DNA from: Lytechinus pictus
Lineage: Eukaryota; Echinodermata; Echinoidea; Temnopleuroida; Toxopneustidae
Assembly: GCF_037042905.1 (NCBI RefSeq)
Contig: NC_087245.1
Span: 7,703,501-7,767,500 of the forward strand
Direction of reading: 5' to 3'
Length of the DNA: 64,000 nucleotides
The first letter of the stretch is position 1. Every line of letters begins with the position of its first letter. Shown here piece after piece: positions 1 through 13,101 of this stretch. A model generated the notes under the pieces. The model saw nothing but the letters and a program-made list of their open reading frames with translations. It made no database searches and was not told where the DNA came from. A program made the position numbers and the translations under genes.

Positions 1-879
1 AGGAGCATAATAAAATTTCCCAAGTTTTGTTTTTATACAAAGGATAGTCAGACTGTGTACTTTGTTGTGATAAGTAGATGTTTAGTTCCTATCAATAATA
101 ATGGAGTTACAGCACTAAGTATGAGTCAAGGTGTCTCCAAATGTAACGTGAGTAACCGTGGAATAGCCCAGATGCAAATTCTGCATTCTGTCAATCAACA
201 GGTGTGAGAAATCAACAAGCATGTTGCACTCACTGGGTACGCGCACATATACGAGCCATGAAATTTACATGTCTATTGAATTAGGCATTCCTGCACACTT
301 GCAATATACATTACTAGTATCATGTAGATATCATTTTGGGGAAAGTAATAAGTTTGTGAAAGCTGTGTATCGAGCTGCAAGGATTATTGATATTCATTTA
401 GTTTGTTGAATGGTGGAGTTCAAGAATGATTTGACAAAGTGTGATACATTTTCCTCATATACACAAATTTTATTTTTTAGTCAGTTATCCCGTCAGTGAT
501 AACAACGTTCTAGAAAAAAAAGAGCAGAATCAAACAAACCAGTTTCCAATAGGTTTTTTCTTTATTTTAGTCCAAGCCAACACTCGAAAAGTGAAAAAGA
601 AAATGAGAGAGATTTGAGGGAGAGAGAGGATATTAAGAAAGTAAACCCTAGTGCGCACGCTCTGGAAGATTTTGATCGTGAGCCAACTCGAGCGCGGATG
701 GAACTTCAGACCCAGTGTCGAGACGAAGCGTTGTAAGAAATTTTGTACCCCAGATCTTTTTTGTCTCCGGAGTCAGAAAGCACGATAAAGCCAAAAACAC
801 TGATTTTTTTTTTTTTTAAGATGGTTTTGAGATTGGTCAATATGTTGAATATGGTCAATCGCACTCAAGCCAAGGCCGT
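1..879. other. No gene recognised
   Basis: AT-rich sequence with only short chance reading frames. I looked for the missing 5' exon of the clathrin light chain gene here and did not find its conserved acidic motif. A poly-T run lies near 806-818. Confidence 0.5.
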
Positions 880-1516
880 AGGTAGGTAGGACTTAGCCTG
901 GACTCCATGATGATATTTTAAAATATTTTGACATAGATCTATACTTCTTCATCATGGAGCCTTGAAACTCTGTCCATACAGCCATAAGCGACACCTACAT
1001 ACCTGGTTGGATTTCCCTAGGACATCCATATTTACAGGGTGAAATCGGTTTGTACGGTTGAATTTTATTTATCTATGAACCTTCGTACGCCTAATGCGTA
1101 TAAAGGGATAAAATTATTTCACTATAAATGGCAAAAAATGACAAGTTTCTTACCAGACCGATCTCGTGCAGATCCCTCAATCCGTTTGTCAACAAAGCAA
1201 ATACAATAGGCTTGACCCTTGAACCGCTTCGTTATGACGTACCTTCGATTAGCGATGTTACAAAATGCCGTTTTGAAGAACAAATTTCTCGATTAAATTA
1301 TAATTTAACAAATTCTAAAATTTAATACGTTATTATTAGAAATAATTATTTATTAAATTGTAGTATTTGTTTAATGAAAATAAATTTCCTAGGGAAATCC
1401 ATCCGGGTATGTAGGTGTCGCTTATGGCTGTATGGAGAGATTTTCAAGGCTTTATGATGAAGAAGTATGTCAAAATATTTTAAAATATCACGAAGTCCTC
1501 ATGGCTACCGGCTAGG
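880..1516. repeat. Inverted-repeat (foldback/MITE-like) element
   Basis: Two arms of about 130 bp, 880-1021 and 1388-1516, are close reverse complements. Both carry a block reading ATATTTTAAAATATTTTGAC and a block around CAGCCATAAGCGACACCTAC, and both end inward at a CCTAGG. The loop of about 366 bp between them has no recognised coding sequence. The arms differ by several small indels, so this is an old copy. I did not identify a clean target-site duplication or a superfamily. Confidence 0.75.
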
Positions 1517-1873
1517 ACTAGCCAGGAGGCTCCTAGAGAGTAAAAATCATTTACTATCGTATGCTTACTCTCCACGGAGCCAGGGATTCCTTCCCATTCA
1601 TCTGCGTGTACTGTCAAAAACCCTGAACTTTCGCCCCCGAGTTTTCTACTTTCCTTCTAAAAGATCTACCCCTAAATCATTTAGATGGGATACAACTTTA
1701 TTTCCGACATTTCTACGATATTGATTTCATTTTTAAACAAGAATTCATTCAAAAAACGAGAAAAATGTTATGAAAAGACAGGGAAAACTTGCCACCGTAT
1801 TTACCTCGCCATTTTGATTTCATTGTCTTTCGCTTGGCGACAGCATGCAAGTCGCGGGATTATATATTAACAG

Positions 1874-2251
1874 CAGACCTGCCAACCAGTACGTTTTTGG
1901 CGTATTTAGTACGTTTTTGCAATCAAATTTTTTTTTTTTTACAAAATCGTAATTGAGGAAAATCGTCTCTATATGTCTCTATTTCATAAAACTTACACAC
2001 ATATGGTTATTTCAGGTAACTTGTTTTTTTTCCATCATTTTGTTAAAACCAGGGTGAGATAATTATGCACATGTTTCAATGGTTTTTTTTTTCATCTGCA
2101 AGAGCAGTGCGCATTTTAGCTTGCATGCAGCTTGAGCGCTGCGATGAGCGAGTGCGCCGCGCATTTTATTATGAAATACACTTTTTTTGGGAAAAATACA
2201 GTTTTTTTATCACAGAATACAATTTTTCATTCCCAGAGGTTGGCAGGTCTG
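1874..2251. mobile_element. 378-bp non-autonomous DNA transposon with 14-bp TIRs
   Basis: The left terminus CAGACCTGCCAACC (1874-1887) is the exact reverse complement of the right terminus (2238-2251). The six bases TAACAG lie immediately outside each end (1868-1873 and 2252-2257), as expected of a target-site duplication. It has no coding capacity. The CAG start recalls hAT termini, but hAT duplications are normally 8 bp, so the superfamily is left open. Confidence 0.8.
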
Positions 2252-2392
2252 TAACAGTACCAAGTATGGATCAAACAAGAATCTAATTTAAACTTCAAAT
2301 TAATGGGGGAATGAGCATCTGTGTCGACATTTTTAAATTTCTGTGACTACTTTCTATCATTTAGTGCACCCTGCAAAGTATTTGTAGTTTTT

Positions 2393-3936
2393 GTCTCACC
2401 TGCATAGCAGAGTGAGACAATAGGCGCCGCTTTTCCGACGACGGCGGCGGTGTCAACACCAAATGACAGCATAACTTAGAAAGTATATGGACCTAGTTCA
2501 TGAAACTTGGACATAAGGTTAATCAAGTATTACTGGACATCCTGCCTGAATTTCAGGTCACATGACCAAGGTCAAATGTCATTTAGGGTCAATGAACTTA
2601 GACCATGTTGGGGGAATCAACATCAAAATCTTAACCTAAGGTTAAGTTTTTGAAATGTCATCATAACTTAGAAAATATATGGACCTACATGTACATGTAG
2701 TTCATGAAACTTGGACATAAGGTAAATCAAGTATTACTGAACATCCTGCTTGAGTTTGAAGTCACATGACCAAGGTCAAAGGTCATTTAGGGTCAATGAA
2801 CTTTGGCCAAATTGGGGGTATCTGTTGAATTACCATCATAACTTTGAAAGTTTATGGATCTAATTCATGTAATTCATGAAATTTGGACATGAGGTTAATC
2901 AAGTATTACTGAACATCCTGCTTCATTTTCAAGTCACATGACTAAGGTCAAAGGTCATTTAGGGTCAATGAACTTTGGCCAAATTGGGGGTATCTGTTGA
3001 ATTACCATCATAACTTTGAAAGTTTATAGATATGTTTCATGAAACTTGGAAATAAGAGTCATCAAGTATCACTGAACATCTCATGCGAGTTTCAGGTCAC
3101 ATGACCAAAGTCAAAGGTCATTTAAAGTCATCAATTGACATTTGGCCATTTTAGAGGTAATTATTAGATTGCTGTCATAACTTTCAAAGTTTATAGATAT
3201 AGTGTATAAAATGTGTATATAGGGGTAATCAAGTATCATTGACAAGTTTTAGGTCACATGATCAAGGTCAAATGTCAATGAACGCAGAGGCGTCGATCCT
3301 GAACCTCAAAAGAACTCCCACTTCGATTTGCAATAATCTTTTGTTGGATATATATCTTGTTTTTTTAAATCAAAAACGTCCATTAAACTCATTTTTTTCA
3401 GATCGAAATATCAAAATTTTCAGCTCGAGCTTCGCGCTCGCATCTATTGTTCTTTTAGATACCAATCTTAATCATTGGTATAAAAAATGCTTACAGTATC
3501 AAGCTTTCAGGTCAGAATATATAGAAATTTCAGCTCGCTCTCGGCACTCGCATTATATCTGTTTTGTGAGATATGTATCCTCCTCATGAGTTACTACAAA
3601 CAGTCCTTAACAGGTAAGCTTTTCCTGTTTTAAGGTCAGTACATAAAAAATGTCAGCTCGCACTTTGCGCTCGCATTAATTTGTTGGTGAGATACGTGTC
3701 TGTATCTCATGAGTCATATATATGCCTATGTGTGTGTGTGGGGGGGGGGGTTGTATGATCGAGCGCCTTCGGAACGTTGTTCATGATTTTGCCCCCCCAA
3801 TCTGAAAAATGGATCGACGCCCCTGAATGAACGTAGTATTGTATCATTATATGAATGGTGTATTTTGTGAATAATTATTTTATAGTAGTTTTCAAAGTCA
3901 GCACTGCTGCTATGAATCGCGTGATGCAGGTTAGAC
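2393..3936 (+). mobile_element. GTCTCAC-family dispersed element, copy A (interrupted)
   Basis: The left end reads GTCTCACCTGCAT and is followed by AGCAGAGTGAGAC. The right end has the near-inverse GATGCAGGTTAGAC. Between them are repeated modules of about 125 bp, each with a 'no change in AAACTTGGACATAA ... CAAGTATTACTGAACATCCTG ... GGTCACATGACCAAGGTCAAAGGTCATTTAGGG' order of short blocks. Other copies lie at 51484-52170, 54433-55374 and, inverted and truncated, 33135-33437. The conserved sequence may extend about 25 bp past the right TIR (AGAGGC.TTCCACTTG). A separate hAT-like element at 3285-3825 splits this copy. No transposase is present. The AGGTCA direct repeats in the modules are discussed in the findings. 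Confidence 0.75.
3285..3825. mobile_element. 541-bp hAT-like MITE with 8-bp TSD
   Basis: The left end CAGAGGCGTCGATCC and the right end GGATCGACGCCCCTG are inverted repeats with one mismatch. Both ends are flanked by the 8-bp direct repeat AATGAACG (3277-3284 and 3826-3833). An 8-bp duplication with CAG...CTG ends is the standard hAT signature. Internally, TCAGCTCG followed by CGCTCGCAT or close variants recurs about every 115 bp (near 3419, 3529 and 3651). There is no transposase frame; the 116-residue open frame at 3239-3589 crosses the element boundary and is not a gene. The element is inserted inside the GTCTCAC-family repeat. Confidence 0.88.
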
Positions 3937-4237
3937 TGCCAGAGGCGTTCCACTTGTTACTTGTTTATTTTGTTCGCTTTGCCATTTCGATAAAATAACG
4001 TACCTGCACTTTGGCTCAGTAGCATCAGTAGCAGGTCGATGTTCAAATCAATTAGACTCGTTTGGTCGTCAACACTATTCCACTGACTTGGAAGAGAGGG
4101 TGACCTGTTGGAAAAACGAGTTAATACTGACTGGACATCTGGATTATTGTTTGGTTTGGATAAATTAACTCTAGGGATCAAATAAAGGAACATATTTTCA
4201 GGTGGTGATGACAGAATTTTTTATTTCCTTTCTCTAG

Positions 4238-7113
4238 ATACAACTCAACAGCAAAATGACTTAGATCCTCTTGCTGGTATGGGTGGTGACATGGAAAGTG
4301 AAAAGGTAAAAATCTTTGTTTATTGTTGCTTTAACATGTAACCGTTTACTCTGATGGATAGGGACAGTGCCATAGAGGGGAGTGATCCTAACCTTGTATC
4401 CGTAAAGAGATTCATCTGATTGGTAAAACTCAAAATGTTCTATATAATCCCACCCTTGATTGTTTAAATATTGAATAAATCAACAGAAAGATGAAGAGAG
4501 ACAATGAGAGAAGATCATGTAGTTCTGTGGTACCTCTAATATTTTTTTATTAAATTTAAAAAAATAAACACCCCCCCCCCCCCCCTCATCAAAATAAGTT
4601 TTAATCTGTTTTTGTTTTTGAAAAATACCATAGTGGACTATACCACTATGGTATGTGTCAGTCATAACAAAAAACCTGTGACTTTTTTTAGTTTGCCTTT
4701 GGCAGACAGCCACAGAAATCCTCTCTTTTTCTTAAATTGACAGCCGGCTGATGACATGCAAACAAATGGACCAACAGACTTGTACTCTGCCATCTCACAT
4801 GCAGACACGAGAGCAAATGAACCAGAGAAGATCCGTTTATGGAGAGAAGAACAGAAAAATATACTTGCAAAGAAAGGTATAGTGTTTATCCCATACATAC
4901 ATGTAAATAACATAATGGAACCGTGCTAAATATGTGTGTACAGTTTTCAAGGGACTGCTTGCATTTAATAAGGGTCTAGGGGGTTCACTTGTGGCTAAAT
5001 CATTTTTCAGGGAGATAAAATCATGTTAAATACAGTTAGCAATGAATTATTCATTCCCCTTGGAAATTTTTTTCATTTTTTCTTCAACATGAAATCCGAA
5101 TTGATTTTACTGGTATATCAACTGAGTGCACATAGCCGTCATCTTTGAAATAGTGCTCCTTCTGGTTTCACTCTATTTGTATGAAAATTGTGAGTTGGAG
5201 ATGTTCACAATATTTCACAAGCCACCTTACTACGATTCACCCTTAATTTTCCAAAAAAATACATAGAACTGCAATTGTCCAAGGGTTATGAATAATTTTG
5301 TTGTTGAACATGTACAGTGGTGCTCAAAAGTTAGTGAACCCCACCAGAAAATGAAGATATTTAAAGTGTTCAATTTCTGCCATGTTTCAGATATTTAATT
5401 GTAAAGTCAGGTGATAAAATATTACATTCAATAAAGTTTGTTTCTCTTGGCTTGCTAAACATTGTAGTGTTGTTGTCTACATTCAATACTCAGTATGAAA
5501 GACTGCATTTTGTGATGAGGTTCACTAACTTTTGAGCACAACTTGTACATGTATCTGTATACAATGTACGGCTACTAAAACATCTACTTTAGCTGTATAA
5601 ATAGCACACCCTGGTATGCCATTAGTTACTCTTTTTTTTTTTTTTTTTAATTATTAAAAGCACCCTCTAAGATTAAAGGATTTGAATGCGGGGGGGGGGG
5701 GGGTGGAGGTCAGATCATACAATATGTGGCTTTTAATGTATTTTATCATTTCAGTGTATGGAATTGCAGAAGAGTGAAGACGTGAAAGGCATGAATAAAG
5801 TTGCTATAAAATCAGCATGGGCTTCATTAAAGCAACATAATACATGTGAAATGCAATATATTTAACAAACCCCATTTAAATATTCCCAGTAAACAGAATT
5901 GATCATAATATCTCACTAAGAATATATATTTCAAAAGCTTTTTTATTATTGACTGTTTATTTCCTGCTGAACATCATAGAGCACAAGTGACCACAAACCC
6001 TCATTGTCTGTGAAGAAAGCTCCTATATTAAATCCCTTTCAGTGAGAAATAAATGGCTTACTACTTGAAAAATTTATTTTAACTTACATGTACCCCGAAA
6101 CCACTTTGATTGTCATCTTGTGAGGATAGGTATTTCATAGTCCATTGTTGTAATTGTTTTTTGTAGATGAAGAAGCTGACGAGCTTGAATTAGATTGGAA
6201 AGAGTCTGCTAAGAAGGAGATTACAGATTGGTATGCCAGGCAAGCTGAGCAATTAGTCAAAGCAAAAGCGTCAAATAGGTATGTTTTTTTTTTTAATCCA
6301 GTCATTAGCCGATATATGTTGTAGGAAGCATCAATAAAGATCATATTGCAGTGACAGTTAACACTTAACAATGATTTTATTCATATAGTTGCACTGGATT
6401 TTGTTTGTTTGAATAGAAGCATGCAAATGAGAGTAATAATACAATGAGGTAAGGTTGATAATATCCAAGTCTTTTGGAAGTGAATACAGACATATCATAA
6501 TGTGATATGTGCTGTATAATTATTATTCATGAAAGATTGAGGAAAACTTCATTTTCAGAGATGTGACCAATCCAGTACAAGTTGGCAGCTTTTTTATGAA
6601 TCATGTGACTAAACTTTTTCATACCTTTTCCTTTGATTTTTTTTCTGCATAGATCTTTTCAATTTTTTTTTTATACATCTCTCGCAGCTTAGATGACAAG
6701 TAATGATTTTTTAAATTTTATTTAGAAATTAACATTGATGAATTGAATTGAACACATGAACTTGGGACTTTAAAGAATGCAAATGACTCTAAAATATTCA
6801 AATTGTATGCAACATGAGAGATAGGTAATGGGTATTTTTAGATTGTAATATAAAGCAAAGTGGTTTACATTTACCTTGGTATGTTTTCGATATGATATAA
6901 TCATGAAATATTATATCTTTTTTTGTTTGTTTTAGGGCGGCTGAGGAAGCATTCATCGAGAAACGTGATGAGGTAACACCGGGTCAGGAATGGGAACGTA
7001 TCGCTGGTCACTGTGATTTCAATCCAAAGAACAACAAGAATCTCAAGGACATCACACGCTTTAGGTCAATACTCCTTCACTTAAAGCAATCAGGTGTTCA
7101 GCCCTCCAAATAA
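4238..7113 (+). CDS. Clathrin light chain (3' four coding exons; 5' end missing)
   Basis: Clathrin light chain binds the clathrin heavy-chain hub and regulates triskelion assembly on coated pits and vesicles. Coding exons, all with AG/GT borders and compatible phases: 4238-4305, 4744-4876, 6167-6278 and 6936-7113 (stop TAA 7111-7113), giving 162 residues. Conserved blocks are SAISHAD, then IRLWREEQ at the start of the heavy-chain-binding helix, DWYARQAEQL, and the C-terminal segment WERIAGHCDFNPK...LLHLKQ. Vertebrate non-neuronal chains are about 210-220 residues, so roughly 55 N-terminal residues, including the acidic conserved motif, are absent and presumably encoded left of the window. The exon 3/exon 4 junction (SNR|AAEEAF) is where vertebrate neuronal isoforms insert extra exons; I see no such insert in intron 6279-6935. 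Intron 4877-6166 carries a Tc1-like MITE. Whether this is the only light-chain gene cannot be judged here. Confidence 0.95.
5315..5545. mobile_element. 231-bp Tc1/mariner-like MITE in a clathrin light chain intron
   Basis: The termini CAGTGGTGCTCAAAAGTTAG and, at the right end, its near-perfect reverse complement (CTAACTTTTGAGCACAACTTG read on the plus strand, 5525-5545) flank a non-coding core. TA lies immediately outside both ends (5313-5314 and 5546-5547), as expected of TA-targeting Tc1/mariner elements. It is too short to encode a transposase. Confidence 0.88.
5628..5703. repeat. Poly-T and poly-G homopolymer runs in the intron
   Basis: A T run (about 5632-5648) and a G run (about 5691-5702) lie within the second clathrin light chain intron shown here. 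A C run of similar length lies at about 4570-4586 in the preceding intron. Confidence 0.8.
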
Positions 7114-9830
7114 AACATATCTAGTCTAGTCAAGAAATAGCTGTCAACCTTCGTGGCAACTTTGTGTTTATTATTATTCAGTGGATCATTTTTTTCCCTC
7201 TTTCCAAGATTTATTTCCTAGCAGACTGCCCAGGTCACACCCTATAAGATGATCACAGGAACTTAAAAGAATATAGATGTGATTTATAGGTTTTGCTTGT
7301 TCGGTTCTGATAATCTTTTCAGAATAGCTGTATCTGATTTGTACAAATAAGATAAAACAGATACACACCAAACCATAGCATTTCTCTAGTGCAATTTATA
7401 ACTTGTCAGAATTAGATAGAGATACATGCTAACAATTAAAAAAAATATATATTTATCTATACCATTTTTTTTCTGATATGATTTTTTCAGAATAAGATAT
7501 TATTTTGTTTAGCTGTCACATTATTTAAAAGATAACCAAAGAGTGTCCTGATACTTTTCATTCTTTTTTTATTCATTTACCCACAAAAAATAACCGTTTT
7601 CTAGTCTTTCCAGGATGATAGGGGGTATTTCAATATTATTTACAAATTATTTTGGGGATTTATTTGTTGTGATATATTGAAATAGTTCCTTTTTTATCAC
7701 TCTGAGATGAATTATGATCCACTGATCTATGTATATTTTTATATTATACATTCATTCCTTCTAATTTGTTGTAAAATAGTACAATGAATCAGTAATCTTG
7801 ACCATTATATGGCAAAACTGTCTCTTTCTTAAAATGACAATTTTTTTATCTTTAGCCGCCGAATTGCTTTCGTAAATTAGATAATCATAAAACACCAACA
7901 CCACCGTTTTGCCATATTATGGTCAGTAGTGATACAAGTCAATTGATTTTTTTTTCTTTTTAAATGTCAGTGCTACTGTTTTGCATATTGTATGTAGTTC
8001 AGAGACATATTACGATAGAATGTTTCTTGAAATTCAAATATAGAGGTTTATAGCTGTCTATTAATGTTTTAAAAATGTAGATGCATGTTTATCAAAATCA
8101 ATTCCTACTCTTAGTTCAAATCCTAAAGATAATTCAGATGTTGCTAATGTCATGAATTACAATTTCAAAACAGATGTGTGAGAACAAAAGTTCTACCGTA
8201 TTTAAATGATTTAAATAATAATGAGTTTGGAGAAGAAGAGGAATGGGACTGGGCTCAAACTTTTCAATAATTTAGCATTCTGTAATGCACTAAGACCTTC
8301 TTTTGTCAAATGATAAATGATATTAAGATAGTTAAATGTCAATGCAATCTATTAAAAAAAAATAATGGAAATTTTATTACTCATATAGAACTGTACCATT
8401 ATGGTAATGAAAACTGCCGCTCTTTGGTCGAGAGATTGCATGCATACAACTACACAGACCATATAATCATGATTTATTTCTTATCAATGCATGCAAGTAT
8501 AAAAATGTTGCCCTGATCTGATGCATTTTAAAACATGGATTATTTCAAGACATGTAGTCTTAATGCTAGACAAGATGGCAAAGTTGCACATTGGATGCCC
8601 ACAGGCAAGGAAAAGTGTTCATACATTGTATTTCAGATTTGATATTATTTTTTAACATGTACTGTAGATAAGATGGAAAATATGCTGTTGATTTCTGGTT
8701 GAGGAAAATAAATCACAATAATGTTCACTGGGTCTTACATAGTCACATCTGATATTTAATGTTGTGAACTATGAACATACACTGAAATTGTTCAAGCCCT
8801 ATATCCCAGAGTCTAGTATTCAATACAGCTCATACATGCATTACTGTACAATTAATGACCAATATTTGTTGATAAAATGTGACATTGTAAATCATTTATC
8901 ATGTACACTTTCTTTTTTAGCTTCAGTTATTACACAAGTAATGCAAGTGTTGGTATACTTACATGAATATTAATTCTTGTATGGAGAATACCAAGAATAA
9001 TATTCATTGAGTATTGGGTATCTTAGCTCATGAATATTAAATAGATTGCATTGATTATTCATGATTGTTTGGGACAGTGATCATGGTCAAAGACTGTAAT
9101 GTGTTTGTATTTATTTGAGATTGCATTGAATAGAAATGAATCATATGATGAGTTTGTACCAGAGTGTAATCATTTCATGACTTCATTCGGCTTCATATGC
9201 TACATTATTTTAAAATCATATTGACATTCATACTGCACGGACTAGGAAATGTGCAGTCTGATTAGTAAAAAGTAAATCCTTTGATGAATAATAGATTTGG
9301 TCATCAAATGCAAGGAGTTGTTCTGCATTTCGGAAATCTCTCAAATTAACAACATCGATAAGTGTATTGTACTATCGTAGGCAAGCGGATTACTCTTTCC
9401 CATAAATAAGTCTAAACTCTTACATTTAAACAAATAGGGCACAAATTAGATTAAATTTTGTAGCTTTGCCCAAATCATATAATCACCTTTTAAATTCAGT
9501 GGATAAGACAGGCTCTCTATTATGAAAAGTGTATTACTCAGCCTCAATTTAGAAAGATAGGTTCATCTAAAACAATTTGTAATTTTGTCCCTTCACATTG
9601 ACCAAGGGTAATCATATTCTTACTCTTATTGAATGATAACGAAATAAGAGAGTAGATTAGTTGAAAGATAATTGGAATGTAGAATTGAAAGAAGGAAAGG
9701 AATAGGAGATGGAGCGATATAAAGGAGGAACACGTACATACAGAAAATGGAGGAGAAGAGAACGGGAATTGTGAAAAGAGAGAGGGAGAGAAAGGAAAGG
9801 GCTTGGAAAATTAGAGCTTAAGAGAGAGCA
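7114..9830. other. Clathrin light chain 3' UTR and AT-rich intergenic DNA
   Basis: The first part presumably holds the clathrin light chain 3' UTR. Several AATAAA-like hexamers occur, but I cannot choose the one used. The short open frames (for example 8310-8516 and 8764-8973) have no recognisable domain and lie in AT-rich sequence. No other gene is seen. Confidence 0.5.
7792..7925. repeat. Short inverted repeat
   Basis: TGACCATTATATGGCAAAAC (about 7799-7818) recurs in inverse orientation as GTTTTGCCATATTATGGTCA (7904-7923), one mismatch, with an 85-bp AT-rich loop. It looks like a tiny MITE or a strong hairpin. No clear target duplication was found. Confidence 0.65.
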
Positions 9831-12500
9831 TTGCAATTGAGTTTGATTTCCTTGATTAATTGAACATGGTAAACTCGCTTTGCATTGTGGCTGTTAATTT
9901 TAAAAACATCTGTGTCTTTGAACCAGGTCAAAAATGAAAAAAAAAAACACACGTTAAGAAAAAAGAAACCAAATGAAAAGATGAAAGTGCTGTTCAGAAG
10001 TCTTGGGGAATGCGCGCGCGGGACATAAGGGGCCTGTTGCATGAAAGGGTCTTTCGTAGAACCATTCTACGTAAGAACGAGATATCGCTCAACTGTTTCA
10101 CAAAGCCGATTTGGGCGATACGAAGAATGGTCCTTGAAAAGACCAAGAAGTTTCTATGACTGGAGTTCCAACAGGCAACAAATTTATTCAAGCAGCTGTT
10201 CATTTCTAAAGAAGCACAAAAGAAAGAACGGCGGTTGAGACCTTTTTGATGTCCGCCTTCGAAGCCGCCAGTTTCAGTGAAGAAATCCAAAGGGTGAATT
10301 TTACGAATATCCATTTGGATCAATTTTCCATATTTTATATTAATAAACAAACATAAATTTGTACGCATGACAAGACATCAATAACCAAGCGCTATTACGC
10401 TGAAATATTTGCCCAGATTATATCAATTTACCTTTAGTTAGTGGAAAAAGTAAGAATTTGACCTTTACTGAAACCAGATTTTAACACTTTTCCGATCGTT
10501 TGCGGCAAATAAAAATTTCAAATGTGGTCGATGGAATATTGCTATTCATTGTTGTATATGCCAGATGAGTGCCCGCACATGCCCAGTCGAGGAAATTTGA
10601 GTCATATTTCAGGACATATTGCATAGTTTTTTTTCGCATGCCTCCGAATTATGTACTACACATATAACCAGACCAGATGCGGCGAAAAAGTAATTATCAT
10701 CACAATAGCATATTTCCCTTGATATATGACCTATAGCTGCGGAGTCACGCGGGAATCATTTGTCTACACAATTGCCAGAGATGTTGAGCAAAGTGCATGC
10801 CTGACATACTTTCTGCTGGCGGCTTCGAAGCTTGTTCAAAGGGATTTTGTTTGCTGTTACTCCATCTCATTTAAACCTCCTTGGAAAGACACCTCCAGAC
10901 ATGTCCTACGTAGGCATGATCTTCTTTGCACACCGCCCGCCACCGTCGGCATTGAGAGAAAATGCATTTACGGCAAGCCACACTGACATATCACCTCTAA
11001 ACATTTTTTTTTGTTGCACTCTGATGCATTTTATCTGGGATGGTGCCAAGTTATGTTTTATATGGGGGCTATAGTTGTCATCAATTTCAGGTCGTCTTTT
11101 TGCACGGCAGGACGACCAAAAACGGATGTCATTTTAACTTCTCCGGGGTACATGTATTATTCCCGGGGGTAATGTATAGGGCCAAATATTTTTTAAAATA
11201 ATATGTTTTCTTCTATTCTCCCTCCGTCTTATCCCCACCCCTTTTCTATTAAAAAAAAAACTTGAAATACTTGAAATGGGCGGCACTATATCTCTTTAGC
11301 CGACCCCAGTCATGCTTTCTCATTAAAGATAAACAACAAATTTCTTTAAAAGAAATTATGTAAGGTAAAAAACGTCACGGTTCAATAACATTCAGCAAAA
11401 AAAAAAAACAAGACAAACAAAACTAAGATGTTAAACATGCTAAATCATTTATTTATTTTTATTTTATTTTCATTATAATTATTTTTTTTGCTGAGATTTA
11501 TTTTAATCAATGAAAATTAATTGTTGGATTTGAAACAGTGAAACAAAACAAAAAACCTGCAGCTAATATTGAATTTAAGATACAGATTAAGCCTATAGCT
11601 TACGAATCCATCACAATCATTACAAATGAAGATAAGTTCATTAAAGAAAAGATTATGGAAAGTCCATACGAAGAGGCGCATTTTAAATCTTTTATGTTAT
11701 TTCTTAAACCTTATATTCTTATATAAACTTCCATAAATTAAGTGATCATCTTTAAATATGACCAGCGTTTATGATCGTTGTCATATTTAGCATTATTTCT
11801 GTAAAAGTATTTTTCCATTGCGGATTGATTCACACCTTTTTCTATGTTTTAATTATTATTGCAAAGTACTACTTTATCCACTTGGACATGCTGGCAGCAA
11901 TTTTCATATTTTCATTTTCTTCTGTTACTCATCATGCAACTGAGGTATGTTTATACTCTAAACACTCACACTTGTATTTCTTGCGTTATATCTGACAAAT
12001 AAAATAAATAAATTAGATTTTTCACACGCAGCCTCTCATATTTTCCTTTTTAGTCTCATACAATCAGACACTGTTGATTTTGTTTACTCCATTCAAACCC
12101 TATATTTACCTCAACAAATAACATATTAACGCATAATTTGCAAAATTATCATTATATACAAGTATTCTATAAAAATACAGAATATTGAACTCATAAATGT
12201 CGAAATTACTTAGTTAAATCAATTCTTATGTCGGACAATGGTCTCTTTCGTTGAAATATCAATAAAAGGTGTCTCTAAAAAGACACCGTGTTCTAAATAA
12301 GGGAAATAATGAAAATTTCGATTTTATTTAGTTATGTTTGTGAATCTTTAAAGTTTTTTCTCTTTTAACCTCATAAAGTAAGCTCCGTACATCAATTCTA
12401 CTATCAGTAATAAATAAAACATTATTTGATCTCCTTTTATTGAAATATCGGATTTTATGTAAAGTCGTCATTCAGAAATAAAAGGTTCAGGTGACGATGA
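9831..12500. other. No gene recognised; possible truncated repeat near 10029
   Basis: A segment starting GGGGCCTGTTGCATGA at about 10029 recurs in inverse orientation at about 24094-24109, and both copies lie near GAAGAATGGTCCT. This suggests one dispersed element family with degraded ends. The 10726-11074 stretch is somewhat richer in G+C and has two overlapping open frames of 80-86 residues without recognisable domains or splice context. The rest is AT-rich and featureless. Confidence 0.4.
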
Positions 12501-12794
12501 AGACTAAATTTTGTTTTGTAGTGATCTTTATTATTCATTCAAATAAATTTCATACATACATAATCAAGAAAATATAGAACAAAATGATAATTGCAGCAGT
12601 GCAATACACAAATTAAATAACAGTGTAATAAACATAGCAGGCAAATTGTATCAGAAAAGAGACATAATCCGAACTCATGCAAAAATAACATTTCAACAAC
12701 TTATGTATGCAGCTATAAAGCAAATAATAAAACAAAGACGTAACAACTACGCAAATTTTATGAATGAATGTATATGAGCATTCTCCCGTCCCAT

Positions 12795-12985
12795 GAGCCC
12801 CCCCCCCCCTATCAGACCCCAAAGCTGAACAAACACACCAACAACAAGAAACGGGAGAAAAAGACAGAAAAAAAAAAACACCATGCACATAACGGAGAGA
12901 GAAAAAAAAAAAAAAAAAAAAAAAAAAAAGCAAAGGACAGGACAGGAACAATTAAAAGGATTAAAAAAAAAAAAAAAAAAAACAC
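12795..12985. repeat. Homopolymer-rich tract
   Basis: A C run near 12800-12808, an A run of nearly 30 at about 12903-12929 and another of about 18 at 12964-12982. They lie in the presumed 3' UTR of the minus-strand LINE. Several overlapping open frames here are artefacts of the homopolymers. Confidence 0.85.
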
Positions 12986-13101
12986 GAACCAATAACAGAC
13001 AGGACAGAGGTCAGTTTACAGCGACAGTGATCGATCGATTCCATGCACAGGCAGACGAGGGGCACCCCTCCCTTCCCCATCCTTTTTATTTTGGTTAATG
13101 T

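Noticed and set aside
1128-1325. 65-residue open frame between the arms of the first inverted repeat
   Set aside because: Non-coding loop of an old element; no domain or codon pattern that supports it.
3239-3589. 116-residue open frame
   Set aside because: It crosses the boundary between two transposable elements (3285) and has no recognisable domain.
6279-6935. Possible neuron-type alternative exons of the clathrin light chain
   Set aside because: The intron is at the position where vertebrates insert them, but no splice-bordered segment resembling the inserts was found.
10726-11074. Two overlapping open frames of 86 and 80 residues in a G+C-richer patch
   Set aside because: No domain, no exon borders and two frames open at once; possibly repeat-derived.
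12613-13098. Several overlapping open frames rich in F or K
   Set aside because: They are translations of A/T and C/G homopolymers in the LINE 3' region.
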